Assembly: GCA_004335635.1 (NCBI GenBank)
Contig: QAXH01005875.1
Location: 1,689-58,447 of the forward strand
DNA length: 56,759 nucleotides
Reading direction: 5' to 3'
Source: Chloromonas sp. AAM2
Lineage: Eukaryota > Chlorophyta > Chlorophyceae > Chlamydomonadales > Chlamydomonadaceae
Shown here one piece after another: positions 46,501 through 56,759 of the stretch. The notes below the pieces were generated by a model. It was not told the origin of the DNA and ran no database searches. It saw only the letters and a program-made list of their open reading frames with translations. Numbering within the stretch: position 1 is the stretch's first letter; each line of letters begins with the position of its first letter. Made by a program: the position numbers and the translations under genes.

Positions 46501-48365
46501 TTTTTTTCTTGAGCAACTATTTTTTGCCAATCTGCTCTGATTTCTGCTTTTCTGTGCTTGACGCCAAGCAATTCTTCAAACCAGTCTGCGTGCAAATCTG
46601 TTCGCCAACTTCGCGACCCACAGACGAAACAAAACCTTGCATCATGTCATGTGCTAGAAGTATCAGCTGCAAGAAGCCATGGCTCACAGTCAGTCGCCCT
46701 GCTTGCCATGGAGCAGAGCGCAGCTAAGAATACTGACGCTGCTTGAAAATCTGGATGATGTGAAGCACGGCACATCGAGTTATTTTCGAGTCTGGTCTCA
46801 TTTCTGCTTTCACGCAAACGCGGTTGACGTCTCTGCATTCACGCAAACGCGGTTGACATCTCTGCTTTTACGCAAACACGGTCTGTTTTCTTCAATCTGA
46901 TCGCCATTTCGGACCCGGGAATTGATTACGCCGGAAGGAACAACAGCGATTACAGTAGTTTCTTACCTGATATACCTCAGCTTGCAGCCTGCGCTGTCAG
47001 CTGCAGGCGCGACCCTGAACGTGTCTGTGCGTGTGCAGATCTTCTTACTGCTTGTTTCGCGTTTTGACGATGCCATTTGTGCCCTTTGCTCATCCTGGCA
47101 GCATGCACATATGAACTGTTTTGGAACATGCTCCTTACGATCTTGGCTGTTGCCTCGCAGGTGGTCCCGGTAAAGGCATGCACTCGCGGCTGTACACGCG
47201 CGTGCTGAACCGCCATGCATGGGTCCACTCGTGCTCTGCCTTCAACGCGACCTTCAACAACAGCGGGCTGGTGGGGGTGCAGGCGGCCTGCGACCCCGGG
47301 CATGCAGTGGACATGCTGGACGTCATGTGCAGGGAAATGGAGCTGGCAGCAAGGTCAGTCACAGAAGTGATTACTCATCCGCAATACTATCAAAAATAAA
47401 TACTTGTTGGCGACAATCCCCAGTGGTCGATTCCACATACCAACTTCAACCATCCCAACCACCAAAACCCATTGTTTTTTCTTCAGATCGCTTACTGTGG
47501 ATGAAGTTGAGCGTGCCAAGCGCACCGCCCTCGCCACGATCTGCAACGCACTGGAGAGCAAGTCAACGAGCGCAGAGGACATCGGCAGGCAGTTCCTGAC
47601 CTACGGCCGGCGCATCAGCGGAAGGCAGTACGCGGATATGATCCAGGCAGTAACGCCCAAAGACGTTTCTGCGTTTGTGGGGCGGTTATTGGAGACGCAA
47701 CCCTCGCTGGCCCTGCATGGCCCGGGGGTCAGTGCTGTCAGCTACGATGCTTTGTTGAGAAGGTAAGGACGACTTAGTATTGACCGTTTACTCCCTGAAT
47801 CGGAATGACCAGGGTTATAGGTTTCGTTTTGACCAAAACCAATCAGATCATAACACTTTAATTCTGACAAAGCCCATTCTAATCTCACAGTGTCGTTGGC
47901 CTTGGCCTTGGCTTCATTCTTGAGTTGGTGCCGCCGCCGGCGTTGAAAGAAGACACGCATTTTCCCCCCGGTCTTGGCAATTTGGTTTCATGTCCGCTGT
48001 GGGCTGCTTGAGTGAGGATTTGCTTCTAGCAGGACATGTTGTTCAATGCAACGTGTTTAGAACTGTGTGAGCTGCTCGTTCAAATGCGCTGAAGAGAGCG
48101 TGCTTTTTGCTGATATTGTTGTGCTGCTTCCGGTGGCCCTGTGCTTTTGACACGCTTACAAAAGAATACAATGCAAAAGGTTTTTCAAGGTTATTGGAGC
48201 GCATGAGTTGCAACGCAATGTTGGTTTTTCATTTCGTGCAGGTATGGGCGAGGGCCCGCCCCTGCAGCGGGCGGGCGAGCAGGCACGGCGGCAGCGGAGG
48301 TGGCAGCGGGTCCGGGGGAGGCACTCAAGAAGATGCTAAGTTTTGGCAGCGGATGGAGGAACTGA
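43512..48365 (+). CDS. MPPA: mitochondrial processing peptidase, alpha subunit
   Basis: Substrate-recognition subunit of the matrix peptidase that removes mitochondrial presequences (in plants also part of complex III). Exons: 43512-43847, 44222-44362, 44682-44840, 45277-45357, 45747-45917, 46143-46335, 47161-47353, 47487-47762, 48242-48365. All in phase, 557 residues. The N-terminus (MQRKAASLLGAVRRLHASAA) is a typical arginine-rich presequence without acidic residues. The M16 fold is seen in TEITVLPNGAHIISEASP and GSIYEAPNQSGTSALLECLA. The catalytic HxxEH is degenerate at 138-142 (ALLEC), as expected for alpha rather than beta. The glycine-rich presequence-binding loop GGGDSFSSGGPGKGMHSRLY is intact. 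Later blocks RLVLAASGVDHAQLVELA and SLTVDEVERAKRTALATI also match. The C-terminal ~40 residues are Ala/Gly-rich. It is head-to-head with SPP. Confidence 0.95.
46801..46884. repeat. 30-bp tandem repeat, ~3 copies
   Basis: TCTGCTTTCACGCAAACGCG-GTTGACGTC units in MPP alpha intron 6, each with small changes. Confidence 0.8.
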
Positions 48366-49776
48366 GTGCAAACACTAACTGAGTGCGTTGTATGTGTTCA
48401 ACCACAAGACCGTGTGGCAGCGGATGGAGGACCTGAGTGCGACAGTCCTTAGGCTGGCGAAACTGACTGTGCGTGTGGCTGCTCATAGCCAGGCCTGGGT
48501 ATGGCATGAGATGGATGTCTCCATTTCCGCCATTTCTGTCCCAACTTGATTTCACACAGATGCCTTCAGCTGGCAGTGGGAATATGAAACAGAGCATAGC
48601 GGCGGCTCATGATCACAGGAGTCGGCAAACTCTGGGCTGGCTTCGCATCTATCCGCCTGCATTTCCCGCCTCTTCAGCCACTCAGCCTCTTTCTCCTGCC
48701 TTGCGTTTACACCTAGCAGAACCATGCCCACAGCTTGCGACATGGGACTGTCCTATCATGTCTGGTCTCCCGTCTCCACCTGGCCAGGCAGTCCACGTGG
48801 GACTGGCCTGGGCCGTGTATGCCTGGGCAAGGGTGCAGTAAAGTGCCTCGCCGGTTTCTCCTCCTGGTATGACCATCCATGTCTTGTCGGTTTCTCCTCT
48901 TAATTCTACTAAAGATTCAACTCAAGATTCTACTATAGATAGACAGTCTCAAACAGTTAAGAGCTCTGTACCCCTTGTGCAAAACTGAGTCACAAGACTG
49001 GAAGTCTCGAGCTGAAGAAGGCACGTGCTTCACATTGGTCACTCTGCTTCGGATCCCATACATGAATTACATGTTCGTTACATCTGGAAGCTGTGCTGTC
49101 GTGCATTACGACCTGCACAAGGGCGTGCCATGGGGGTGACCGTCACCATCACATGTTTTGACCCTTACGCCGGATGGGCATGGCGATCCATGTGGCTCTT
49201 GATGGCGATTGAGCACTGCCTCCCTTTCCAATGATGGGTGGTTGCGTTGCCAAGGCCATGGTTTGCCAGAGCCAGGTTCGGAGACAAGGGGAATAGCAGC
49301 TGTTTGAATGTTGCCAGGTGTTGAGCATACTTTTGAGAAGTGGCATTCTGCGGTCCAGTAACGGATGTCTGTGTCGCAGCTGAGGATCGACTTCGTTTTG
49401 ACAGTCCAAGCGACTTGCTTTTTGCTAACAGTTTGTTTTGTGTTTTAATGCACTCATGGCTGCCTAGTTAGTTGTTCATACTTTCGTGTTAGTGCCCTGT
49501 CCATACTTTTGTGTTGCGTGTTTTGAAGAGTGGTGTTCGGCATGTGTGTGTGTGTGTGTGTGTGCGAGAGGCAGAGAAAGAGGTGCGAGAGTCGTCGGAA
49601 GGGTACACATTGATGCCCTGCTGGCATGCATAGATGAACAGATTTGTTTTGTTCACTTTGATCCGGGATTGTTCACAAGGAGGGATCACTTTGATCTGGC
49701 TTCCATGTTGAAACATCAATGTGTTTTGTTTCAATGCAAGACGCATTCGATTGACCCGCACAGCTCTAGCATTGCT
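48366..49776. other. intergenic; partial copy of MPP alpha exon tail, (TG)n
   Basis: GGCAGCGGATGGAGGA-CTGAGTGC at about 48415-48440 repeats, with one change, the end of the last MPP alpha exon (about 48346-48370). A (TG)n tract lies at 49543-49564. No gene is recognised before 49777. Confidence 0.55.
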
Positions 49777-50001
49777 ATGAGGGGGCTCGGGCGGAAGACT
49801 TGCTGCAGTGTTGCGGCGTTCCCGGCGTCAACACATGGCATTTCCTCGGCAGTCAGATTCATTACTACGAGCGCAAGTCATTTTGCGCCCAGTGCGTCAC
49901 TTCTCAGGCGAGAGGAAAGGCAGCAAGGCTGGCACGAAAACTTCAAGACAGGGGTTGACCTGTTACAAACTGGCACTGCCAAGGATGCGAGAAGGTACTG
50001 A
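49777..50001 (+). CDS. possible small mitochondrial protein (74 aa)
   Basis: Single-exon open frame of 74 residues. The first ~45 residues contain no Asp or Glu and are rich in Arg, Ser, Thr and Ala (MRGLGRKTCCSVAAFPASTH, then AVRFITTSAS), the profile of a mitochondrial presequence. The rest is short and polar and ends KDARRY. It might instead be the first exon of a longer gene, since GTACTG after KDARR could be a donor. I do not recognise a family. It lies between MPP alpha and the transporter, same strand. Confidence 0.35.
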   Translation: MRGLGRKTCCSVAAFPASTHGISSAVRFITTSASHFAPSASLLRREERQQGWHENFKTGVDLLQTGTAKDARRY

Positions 50002-50528
50002 CAGGGGCGCTGACAGAGGACTTCTTGATTGGATTTCGTGGCCACTGTTGGTCTGCATTGAGGTGCTTCTAGTGCAGAGCCAGGGTAAGACGTCCTTCCC
50101 GCTCTCACTCCTCTACATATACGATTCTTATCGACTGCCAATGGCACAGTTAATACCGCACTCCCTCCTTGTAAAAGCTGGCTCAGCGACCCAAGTGTGG
50201 TGATGATCGCCATCCATGAAATCCCCTTCATGTGGGTTGGACACATTGGGTTGCATATGTGCAGAAGGACACCGTTGCAGCCATAACTTCATTCTTATGG
50301 CACGGTTTCTGGAGGTTTGATTTCAGAAGGTCAACGGCAAGTGCGAAGTCAACGGCACGTGTTGGAGGAACCTTCAGGTTCCACACAAAGATACTTTTCA
50401 TCACAGGCGGCCGGCAACAATTAGCCCACGCGCACTGTAGAATCGCAGATAGTCAATAAATCCCTAGCGACAGGGAGGCGTTGCCAGGGGTTACAGCTCC
50501 TGTATGCCAGAGCTCGCGAGCCATCCAC

Positions 50529-53500
50529 ATGGCGCACACAAATGACGAGGACATCGAACACAAGGGCGAGCCCGAGTAAGCGAGACCTTGCGTTGTTTGC
50601 TCTCCTCTGCTCAAATCGCTCAGCCCAACCGCTCGCCCTTTCTGTTGGCCTGGAACCCTCGTGCGCTCTGCAGACCCGAGGCTCCTCCTTCCACATCCAG
50701 GAAGCGCACTGGCCCACTCGGAGTGCTTGACTGGTACACGGAATGGGCTTTGCCGGGCTTGGGGATGTTCAGTGAGGTGTGAACAGGGGGCCGTGATGGC
50801 GTTGGTCGGCTCTGCACATGCATGCAACTGTACAAGATGCTCTGATGGTGCATGATCCTTGGCCAAACACGACTTAGCTGAGATGATGATCACACCAGGG
50901 GGCCGGCCGCGAACGCTAGCAATCCATGCCAGGGACGCAGCTCGATACCATCCTGACCAACCCTGAGCAGCAGATGATGTTCACATGTACCACGAGCCAG
51001 AAGCACAGACCAAGCAAAAGAGAGGCAATTGCAATGCAAAAGCAGTCCAGAATAATAATAACATAACAGAGCTAAGCCAGTTTTATGTGTGTGGGTTTCA
51101 TCGTCATCGTCATTGTTTGAACAATGCACGAGTGCAGTGATGGGGTTCAAAACCAGGGATTGCACATACAGTCAGGGAAGCTATCGAAGTATATGGGACG
51201 GGATGTGTACCGCCCTTGAGCAAGAGGGAGGAAGAAAGGCACAGAGAACGGCAGGAACAGACCTGAAGGCAGAAAGGAACAAGGCTGAAAGGACGGCAGC
51301 CGGCTATGAAAGATAGAAGTAACAGGGAAAAAGAACACACGAGGCTGCAATGCGTGCTATTCAAGCGGACCATGAAAGAATCCATGGATACCATTGACAG
51401 AATTCATGCATGTAAAGCACGACCCGCTCCTTTGCAAGATTCTCTCTTTGCTTTCGAAACTTTGCAACCTGGAATTTGTTATGACTGTGCATGTGAATGC
51501 GCACAGGCCTACATCATTTTCGCAATCGGGCAGATCAAGCCTCTGCAGCAAGGCCTGTACCCCACATGCTTCAACTCCGAAACGAACTTGATAACGGACT
51601 GTGATCCAGACATGATTGACCACGTGGCCTCATATATCCAAATCTGCGGCATCATGGCTGGAATGCTCATCTGGGGCTTCCTCGGCGACATCACAGGGAG
51701 AAAATGGGGATCCCGCTGTGTGGCCGCTATCATGCTTTCCGGCTGCACCCTGCTGACCTTCTCACCATATGCTGGCAGCCCCTTTGGTTACTTTGTCTTC
51801 TTCATGGTCGCGCAGACATGGTGAGTAGGAAAGGTAGGCACTTGGCGAATCAGACAGGTGTCTGGAAGCGAAATTCGTTGATCACAGGGATTCCAACTCG
51901 TTCAACCTACATGTGAAGGGGATTGCGACACACCAGGATAGATGCACTGCAAGGCCACCAAAAGCAGCTGCATGCATCTCAAGGCAAAAGAGACGATCAT
52001 CACTAATATACTTTGCCAGCATATAATGCTACCACCTGGTTTACCCAAATTCAATCAAGCGAAGCTCTTGAATCAGCTGCAATGCCAATTGGTCCTTTGC
52101 CAGCAAACAGTCATTGAATGCTGTAGCATCTAAACTGATAAACTGCTGTAGCAAGGCATGAGAGAAAATCATCACTTGCCAGCACATAATGCACGTTAAT
52201 GTTGCTGTTGCTTGGGGTTGACAGGAAACTAGAGGATTGATCGTTGCCCTAAGCGCGCAGGTTGCTTCAGGTTTTGCTTCAGATCGTTTCTTCTCCCTGA
52301 GCTGCGCTCTGCTGACAACACCCGTTGACTGCCTGACTCCCGTGCATGCCAGGAATGGAGTAGGTGTGGGCGGCGAGTACCCCATGGCTGCTTCGTCCGC
52401 CGCGGAGCGCGCAAGCACAACGCCAGAACTGCGCGAATTCCGCGGTCGCCAAGTCGTGCTGGTTTTCTCCAACCAGGGTATGGGCATCTTGATCAACTCT
52501 ATCGTCATCGTCGTCTCCATGGCAATCTTTGGGCAGACAGGACCGCAGGACACGTTGACCTTTGATGGGTGCAGGAAGGTGAGTCGCCAGTCTGGTTGTC
52601 GCGCCCTGGGAATTGTCGGCGGCTGCGAACAGTGAGGCCACTGACAGTCACTGAGCTGGATCAGCCTTGCATGTTCAACCGTCGCGGACACTCCCTACCG
52701 CCGGATTGCACAACCCGGTACCTGATAACCTTTTTGATGTTGTGCCGTTTGCATCGCCACGTGCAGGCCTTGGCGCTTGTGTTTGGTCTGGGCTCCGTGT
52801 CATGCCTGGTGCTCGTTCTTTATCGAGCCATTTACTTGGAAGAGTCCAAGGTACGGCCTGTACAAGTTGCATCCTAGCATCCAGCCGCTGCTCGCGCGTT
52901 CCATCTTAGCTTGCCACTGCTCTCGTGTTCGCCGTTTTGCGCTTCTTCGACATGACGACATCCACCTCGCCAGCGCTGTGCAGATGTTCTCGGAGGTTTC
53001 CCAGATTGAAAGTGTTCTCGCTGAAGAGGAAGTACTTCACCACAAGTCCGCCCTGCGCAAGCACGCCGCCACCCTGTACTACTTCTGGCCTCGCCAGTTT
53101 GTAGGCTCAGCAGCCTGGATCTGCAACGACTTCATCTTTTATGGTATGGTGTGCACTGAAAAACAAATTGTGCACTTTGGCATCTGGGTGGACCTCTGGG
53201 TGTCATCTCGCTCACACAGGCTTCAAACTGAGCCCTGCACGCTGTGTATGGGTGCAAATTTGCACGGGCAAGCTACCCTTACAAGCTACAAACAGAGACC
53301 CAAGTTTGGAACCGGGTCAAGTGAACAAACAAACTGCGTATGAGAATCACTGAACAGTGCGCACGAGGGTGGGTTTGCATCAAATGCTTCCTCCTGCTTT
53401 TCCATCAGTGTGTAACTGTACTGTGCTGACTGCGATCGCAGGCAACAAGCTGCAACAGAGCTTGTTCCTCAGCCTGCTCTTCCCACTGGTAAGCGTAGCA

Positions 53501-55228
53501 TAGCAGCTTCACCTTCACCTTGAGGTTGGCCTGGGAGTGCGTAGGCTCTGGGACGTCGATCTGGGACTCACAGCGGTCGTGGTCAAGAATGGTATGCTAA
53601 CAGTAGATTGATTTCACAACAGGCTGGAGCTGCTGACAGCCATGCAAGGGCCAGCTTGCATGATGTGATTCTGCAGTCTGTTGCCATCGCTCACAGACAT
53701 GCCTGCTCCATTAACTTGTCAACCGTTACTCCCGCAGGCCACCCCTTATGTCCAGCTTCAGTGGAGCGTTCTGAACAGCTTCATCGCCCTTCTGGGATAC
53801 TATGCCGCAGCTTGGCTCGTGGACAAGGCCTGGTACGGCCGCAGGCGCATGCAGACTGTGGGGTTCCTCGCCATGTTTATCTTGAACATCATCATCTACG
53901 GCGAGTGGACGAATATGGGTGCCAAAACAGCACCGGAGAGCGGAGCCAAGGCCTTTCAAGCGCTGTACTACTTGTCATCCTTCTGCATTCAACTCGGACC
54001 AAACGCAACAACGTGAGTATGTTAGCTTTCTTTTTCGTTGTGTATGCCGGGTGACTACTATTTGGGTGGCCGCCATGCTGCCGACAGAACGTTTCGTTGG
54101 GTTGATCTGCTTGGATGCTGCAGTTGGCTCGTCGCTGGCGAGATATTTCCCACCGACATTCGCACGACCGTACACGGCCTCGCTGCATGCCTGGGCAAGT
54201 TGGGCGCCATCATCGCCACCCTGTGGATCTCTTATATTAGCGACAAGCGCAAGGTATTCCTGATCAGCGCACTGTTCGGAATTGGCGGCGCGCTTGTGAC
54301 CTGGATCTGGCTGCCCGACACCACTGGTCTGGAGCTGGAGGAGTACGACCGCATGCAGCGCTACATCTACGAGGGCCGCTTCCACGAGTACCACGGCGAC
54401 GCAGTAAACCCTAGGCACTTGTCCAACTGGGAGATCTATGTGCTGAGATGGCACAAGGTGAGCATCACCGCAAAGCACCGCAGTTTCTTGTCTGCGACTA
54501 ACCTGTCTGCCACTAACCTGTAGTCTGCGACTAACCTGGATGGAAATCCGGCAGTTGCGGCGGGACACGCTGGGCTAACTGTACTACCGGAATTTGCCAG
54601 CCCTGTGGACACTAATGGTCACTAATACTGGTTGGTGTTTGGTTCTTAGGTTGTACGCGAGCAGACGTGCTTTAATTCACAACAACACGAAGCAGCTGGC
54701 TGCTCGAACGGTACCTCAGCGAAGCGCCTGAATGCGCTTTGCTTCAAACTGTTTGTCTTTCCCCGCAGGCGTACAATCCTGATCTTGATCGTGACGCATT
54801 TGGGGAGGAGATGCGGCGCATGGCCAAGGTGCCTGGCGCACAGGCGGAGATGGCGCGCATGCATGTGAGTACGAGTGCAACACTTGAGCGGCAGAGCTGC
54901 GATGATTCACTCTTAAACACACCACCCGACATCGGCCTGTTCGCATGACAGATAGGCGACTTGGTGTCATGGGTGCACGCCAGGCTGCCACAGTGGTCCA
55001 TCCACTCCAGCTCCCATTTTTTCTTCCTTGTCAGAAACTGTGACCGCCCATGCTGCACCAAACACACCACATGCCACACCAGAAACAAACGCGATGGTCA
55101 AAAGAATTCTAATGCTGTTTGGGCGGTTGCAGGTGCTGCAGCCGGAGGCTTCCACAGAACTCAGCCAACAGTTAGAAACGCATGCCAGACTGGCACGTGA
55201 AGCCACAGGTTTCCATACCCCGCCATAA
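50529..55228 (+). CDS. major facilitator transporter, phosphate permease type
   Basis: Exons: 50529-50575, 50674-50776, 51507-51820, 52353-52578, 52767-52850, 52984-53143, 53442-53488, 53738-54012, 54124-54457, 54769-54864, 55133-55228. All in phase, 593 residues. A short polar N-terminus (MAHTNDEDIEHKGEPE) precedes TM1 (ALPGLGMFSEAYIIFAIG). The MFS loop motif GDITGRKWGSR follows (from residue 110), and the GVGVGGEYPMAASSAAERA signature of the phosphate:H+ symporter/GIT1 branch (from 157). A central cytosolic loop (EVSQIESVLAEEEVLHHK) separates the halves. The second half has DFIFYGNKLQQSLFLSLL, a second MFS motif (VDKAWYGRRRMQ), GPNATTWLVAGEIFPTDIR and VTWIWLPDTTGLELEEYD. It probably imports inorganic phosphate (or a glycerophosphodiester) across the plasma membrane. 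The C-terminus is cytosolic and polar. Intron 2 holds a repeat B copy. Confidence 0.92.
51160..51320 (-). repeat. dispersed repeat B, copy 3
   Basis: Reverse copy: CAGGGAAGCTATCGAAGTAT, GGGACGGGATGTGTACCGCC, then a purine-rich body (GGAAGAAAGGCACAGAGAAC). Inside transporter intron 2, between exons 50776 and 51507. Confidence 0.75.
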
Positions 55229-55540
55229 TTGCACCAGGCGTGCCTCAGGTGCAAAGGCCCTAGTTGGTGGAACAGCAGCAGCTCCTCTGAACTCGTGAAT
55301 GAATCCATATGCGCAATCGAATTCTTACAATGGTCACGTGACTTGTGTCGTCACTGGCAAAGGCACGGCTGATTGTTTAGCACTCAACCCAACGGGTAAT
55401 AAGAATTGTGACAGGGTATAATTGTTGTTTAGCAAACTGTGAACCTTAGATCGGAACTAACTAGGCTACTTTCTCATCACAGGTTTTTATATTCTGCAGT
55501 TGATGCCAGAACGAACAGGGACAGTGCTCCCTTGCATAGA

Positions 55541-55603
55541 AAAAAAGAAGTCTGCCAGTTCTGGACAGTTTGTGTGAATAGGTCTGTATTACCGCCAGGA
55601 ACC
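55541..55603 (+). repeat. dispersed repeat A, copy 6
   Basis: AAAAAAAGAAGTCTGCCAGT, TCTGGACAGTTTGTGTGAAT and GTCTGTATTACCGCCAG. This is the longest match to the right arm of the inverted pair at 19171-19492. Confidence 0.7.
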
Positions 55604-55877
55604 ATGACAACCAGCACACACACCACAAACACACTGGTTCCAGTGCCAGTCCCAGGAACTGTCCCTTTTTTTTGTCAGGCAGCGTTTGCAATCAGGTCCG
55701 CAACTGCGATGGCATCAAGTTTTACGAGAGACAAGAGTGCAGGCAAGAGGCGCTTATGCCGGATGTTGAAATGCAATGGTGGTTGCAATGGCGTTGATGA
55801 GCGTCACGTTCTTGGGCATGTGATGGACCCTTATCAGAGGACACGCGTGCTTCTGAAATCATGATGTGATAGTGAGT

Positions 55878-56057
55878 CGCCTTCCTTTCTTTTTTCTTGC
55901 TCTTTCTCTTTTTTTTGTCCTTGTTCGTTTCTGCGTTTGGGCATATTTCTGCATTTGTTCCTTCCTTTCTTCTTTCTTGCTCAGGGTAGGTCAGGGCGGT
56001 ACACATCCCGTCCCATGTTTAACGGCTTCCCTGATGAAACAATTCAATCAATCAAAC
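55878..56057 (+). repeat. dispersed repeat B, copy 4
   Basis: Pyrimidine-rich start, TTTCTTGCTCAGGGTAGGTC, AGGGCGGTACACATCCCGTC, GGCTTCCCTGATG and an (ATCA)n tail. Closest to copy 1. Confidence 0.8.
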
Positions 56058-56490
56058 GATGTCTAATGGACGTCGCCTGGGCACTAGCTTGCTGCCCGCA
56101 GGGCGTATTTGAAGCCCGCGTCTGAGTCATTTTTAATCAAACAAAACCAAAAAAACCCAGCTCCTCAGCTCCTAGTGGCCAGGCGATGCGTCAAAGAGCC
56201 TGGTTGTGTACTCTATCCCTTATTCATTTCCGAAGTCTGAACTGTAAAGTGCAGCTATCTTGATCCTGGAGGACATAGCGAATGCACCAACCTGATACAG
56301 CAGCTTGTTGCTTCCTTGGATTGTAACCGACCTCGCTGGGCTAAACATTCACAGCCTTGACAGCTTGATCAAAACAGTTGTGGTCACTGCTCTGTGTTTA
56401 CATCAACAGTCTTCTCACAGCCGGAGCAAACAGCATCACGACCTGATGAACACTTGAATCCTAACAGCATGTTATCACGCAGTCTTGAAC

Positions 56491-56609
56491 TCATATCTCA
56501 GTTCCTTGAGCCCTGCCACTTCCCTGCCCGTGGCCCCCAGGCTTGACACAGCCCAGCAGCTCACAGCACTCAGGGTCACCGGCGCAAAGGGGATCCAGAG
56601 CAGATCGGT
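56491..56609 (-). CDS. possible terminal exon of a gene off the right edge
   Basis: After a TATTGCAG acceptor (minus strand) the frame reads DRSALDPLCAGDPECCELLG, then CVKPGGHGQG and a stop at 56491. The cysteine content and the acceptor make an exon plausible, but there is no family match and the upstream sequence is a tandem repeat running out of the window. Confidence 0.35.
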
Positions 56610-56638
56610 CCTGCAATACACATGGCCAAGGAACAAGG

Positions 56639-56759
56639 CATGACATGAGTAGCCGTCGCAGTGAATGGCCGCATGACATGAGTGGCCGTCGCAGTGAATG
56701 GCCGCATGACATGAGCGGCCGTCGCAGTGAATGGCCGCATGACATGAGTGGCCGTCGCA
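56639..56759. repeat. 33-bp tandem repeat, at least 3.6 copies
   Basis: Units of GCATGACATGAGTGGCCGTC-GCAGTGAATGGCC with one or two substitutions, reaching the window edge. Since 33 is a multiple of three, the minus strand is open as an 11-residue repeat (MSCGHSLRRPL). Confidence 0.92.

Larger units (their letters stand above)
55229..56490. other. transporter 3' flank, no gene recognised
   Basis: Contains repeat A at 55541-55603 and repeat B at 55878-56057. No coding signal I can support. Confidence 0.5.

Overview
The window looks like nuclear DNA of a green alga (Chlorophyta). The evidence is a plant-type chloroplast stromal processing peptidase split into about 26 exons, small exons with phase-consistent GTGAGT/GTGGGT-type donors, a eukaryotic initiator tRNA-Met sequence, and an algal-style tyrosinase and matrixin next to abundant simple repeats and short dispersed repeats. 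I cannot name the species. There is one assembly gap (26597-26682).

Layout. 79-3086 (-): 3' part of a coiled-coil protein gene, divergent from 3279-4698 (+), a two-exon gene for a lysine-rich protein. 4699-6734: no gene recognised. 6735-10839 (-): a matrixin-type metalloprotease with an N-terminal peptidoglycan-binding-like domain and a C-terminal EF-hand region. 11094-17979 (-): a tyrosinase whose introns hold three identical initiator tRNA-Met sequences. 17980-20661: repeats, no convincing gene. 20662-26150 (-): a protein with two universal-stress-protein domains. 26733-26930 (-): remnant of a hAT transposase C-terminus beside the gap. 28956-43170 (-): chloroplast stromal processing peptidase (SPP), carrying a hAT-type MITE with an 8-bp target duplication in one intron and several minisatellites. 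43512-48365 (+): mitochondrial processing peptidase alpha subunit. 49777-50001 (+): possible small mitochondrial protein. 50529-55228 (+): an 11-exon phosphate-type major facilitator transporter. 56491-56609 (-): possible last exon of a gene running off the right edge.

How the genes relate. The most striking arrangement is head-to-head: the chloroplast presequence peptidase (SPP) and the mitochondrial presequence peptidase subunit start 341 bp apart on opposite strands. One shared promoter region therefore sits between the two organelle-import processing enzymes, both of the M16 family. The rest is an ordinary mix of housekeeping genes (stress protein, phosphate uptake) and extracellular or oxidative enzymes (metalloprotease, tyrosinase) in intron-rich, repeat-rich DNA. 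Exon boundaries were assigned by eye from splice consensus, unbroken reading phase and family resemblance. For SPP, MPP alpha, the transporter, the stress protein and the protease every internal junction keeps phase. The 5' end of the tyrosinase and one junction in the coiled-coil gene are unresolved.
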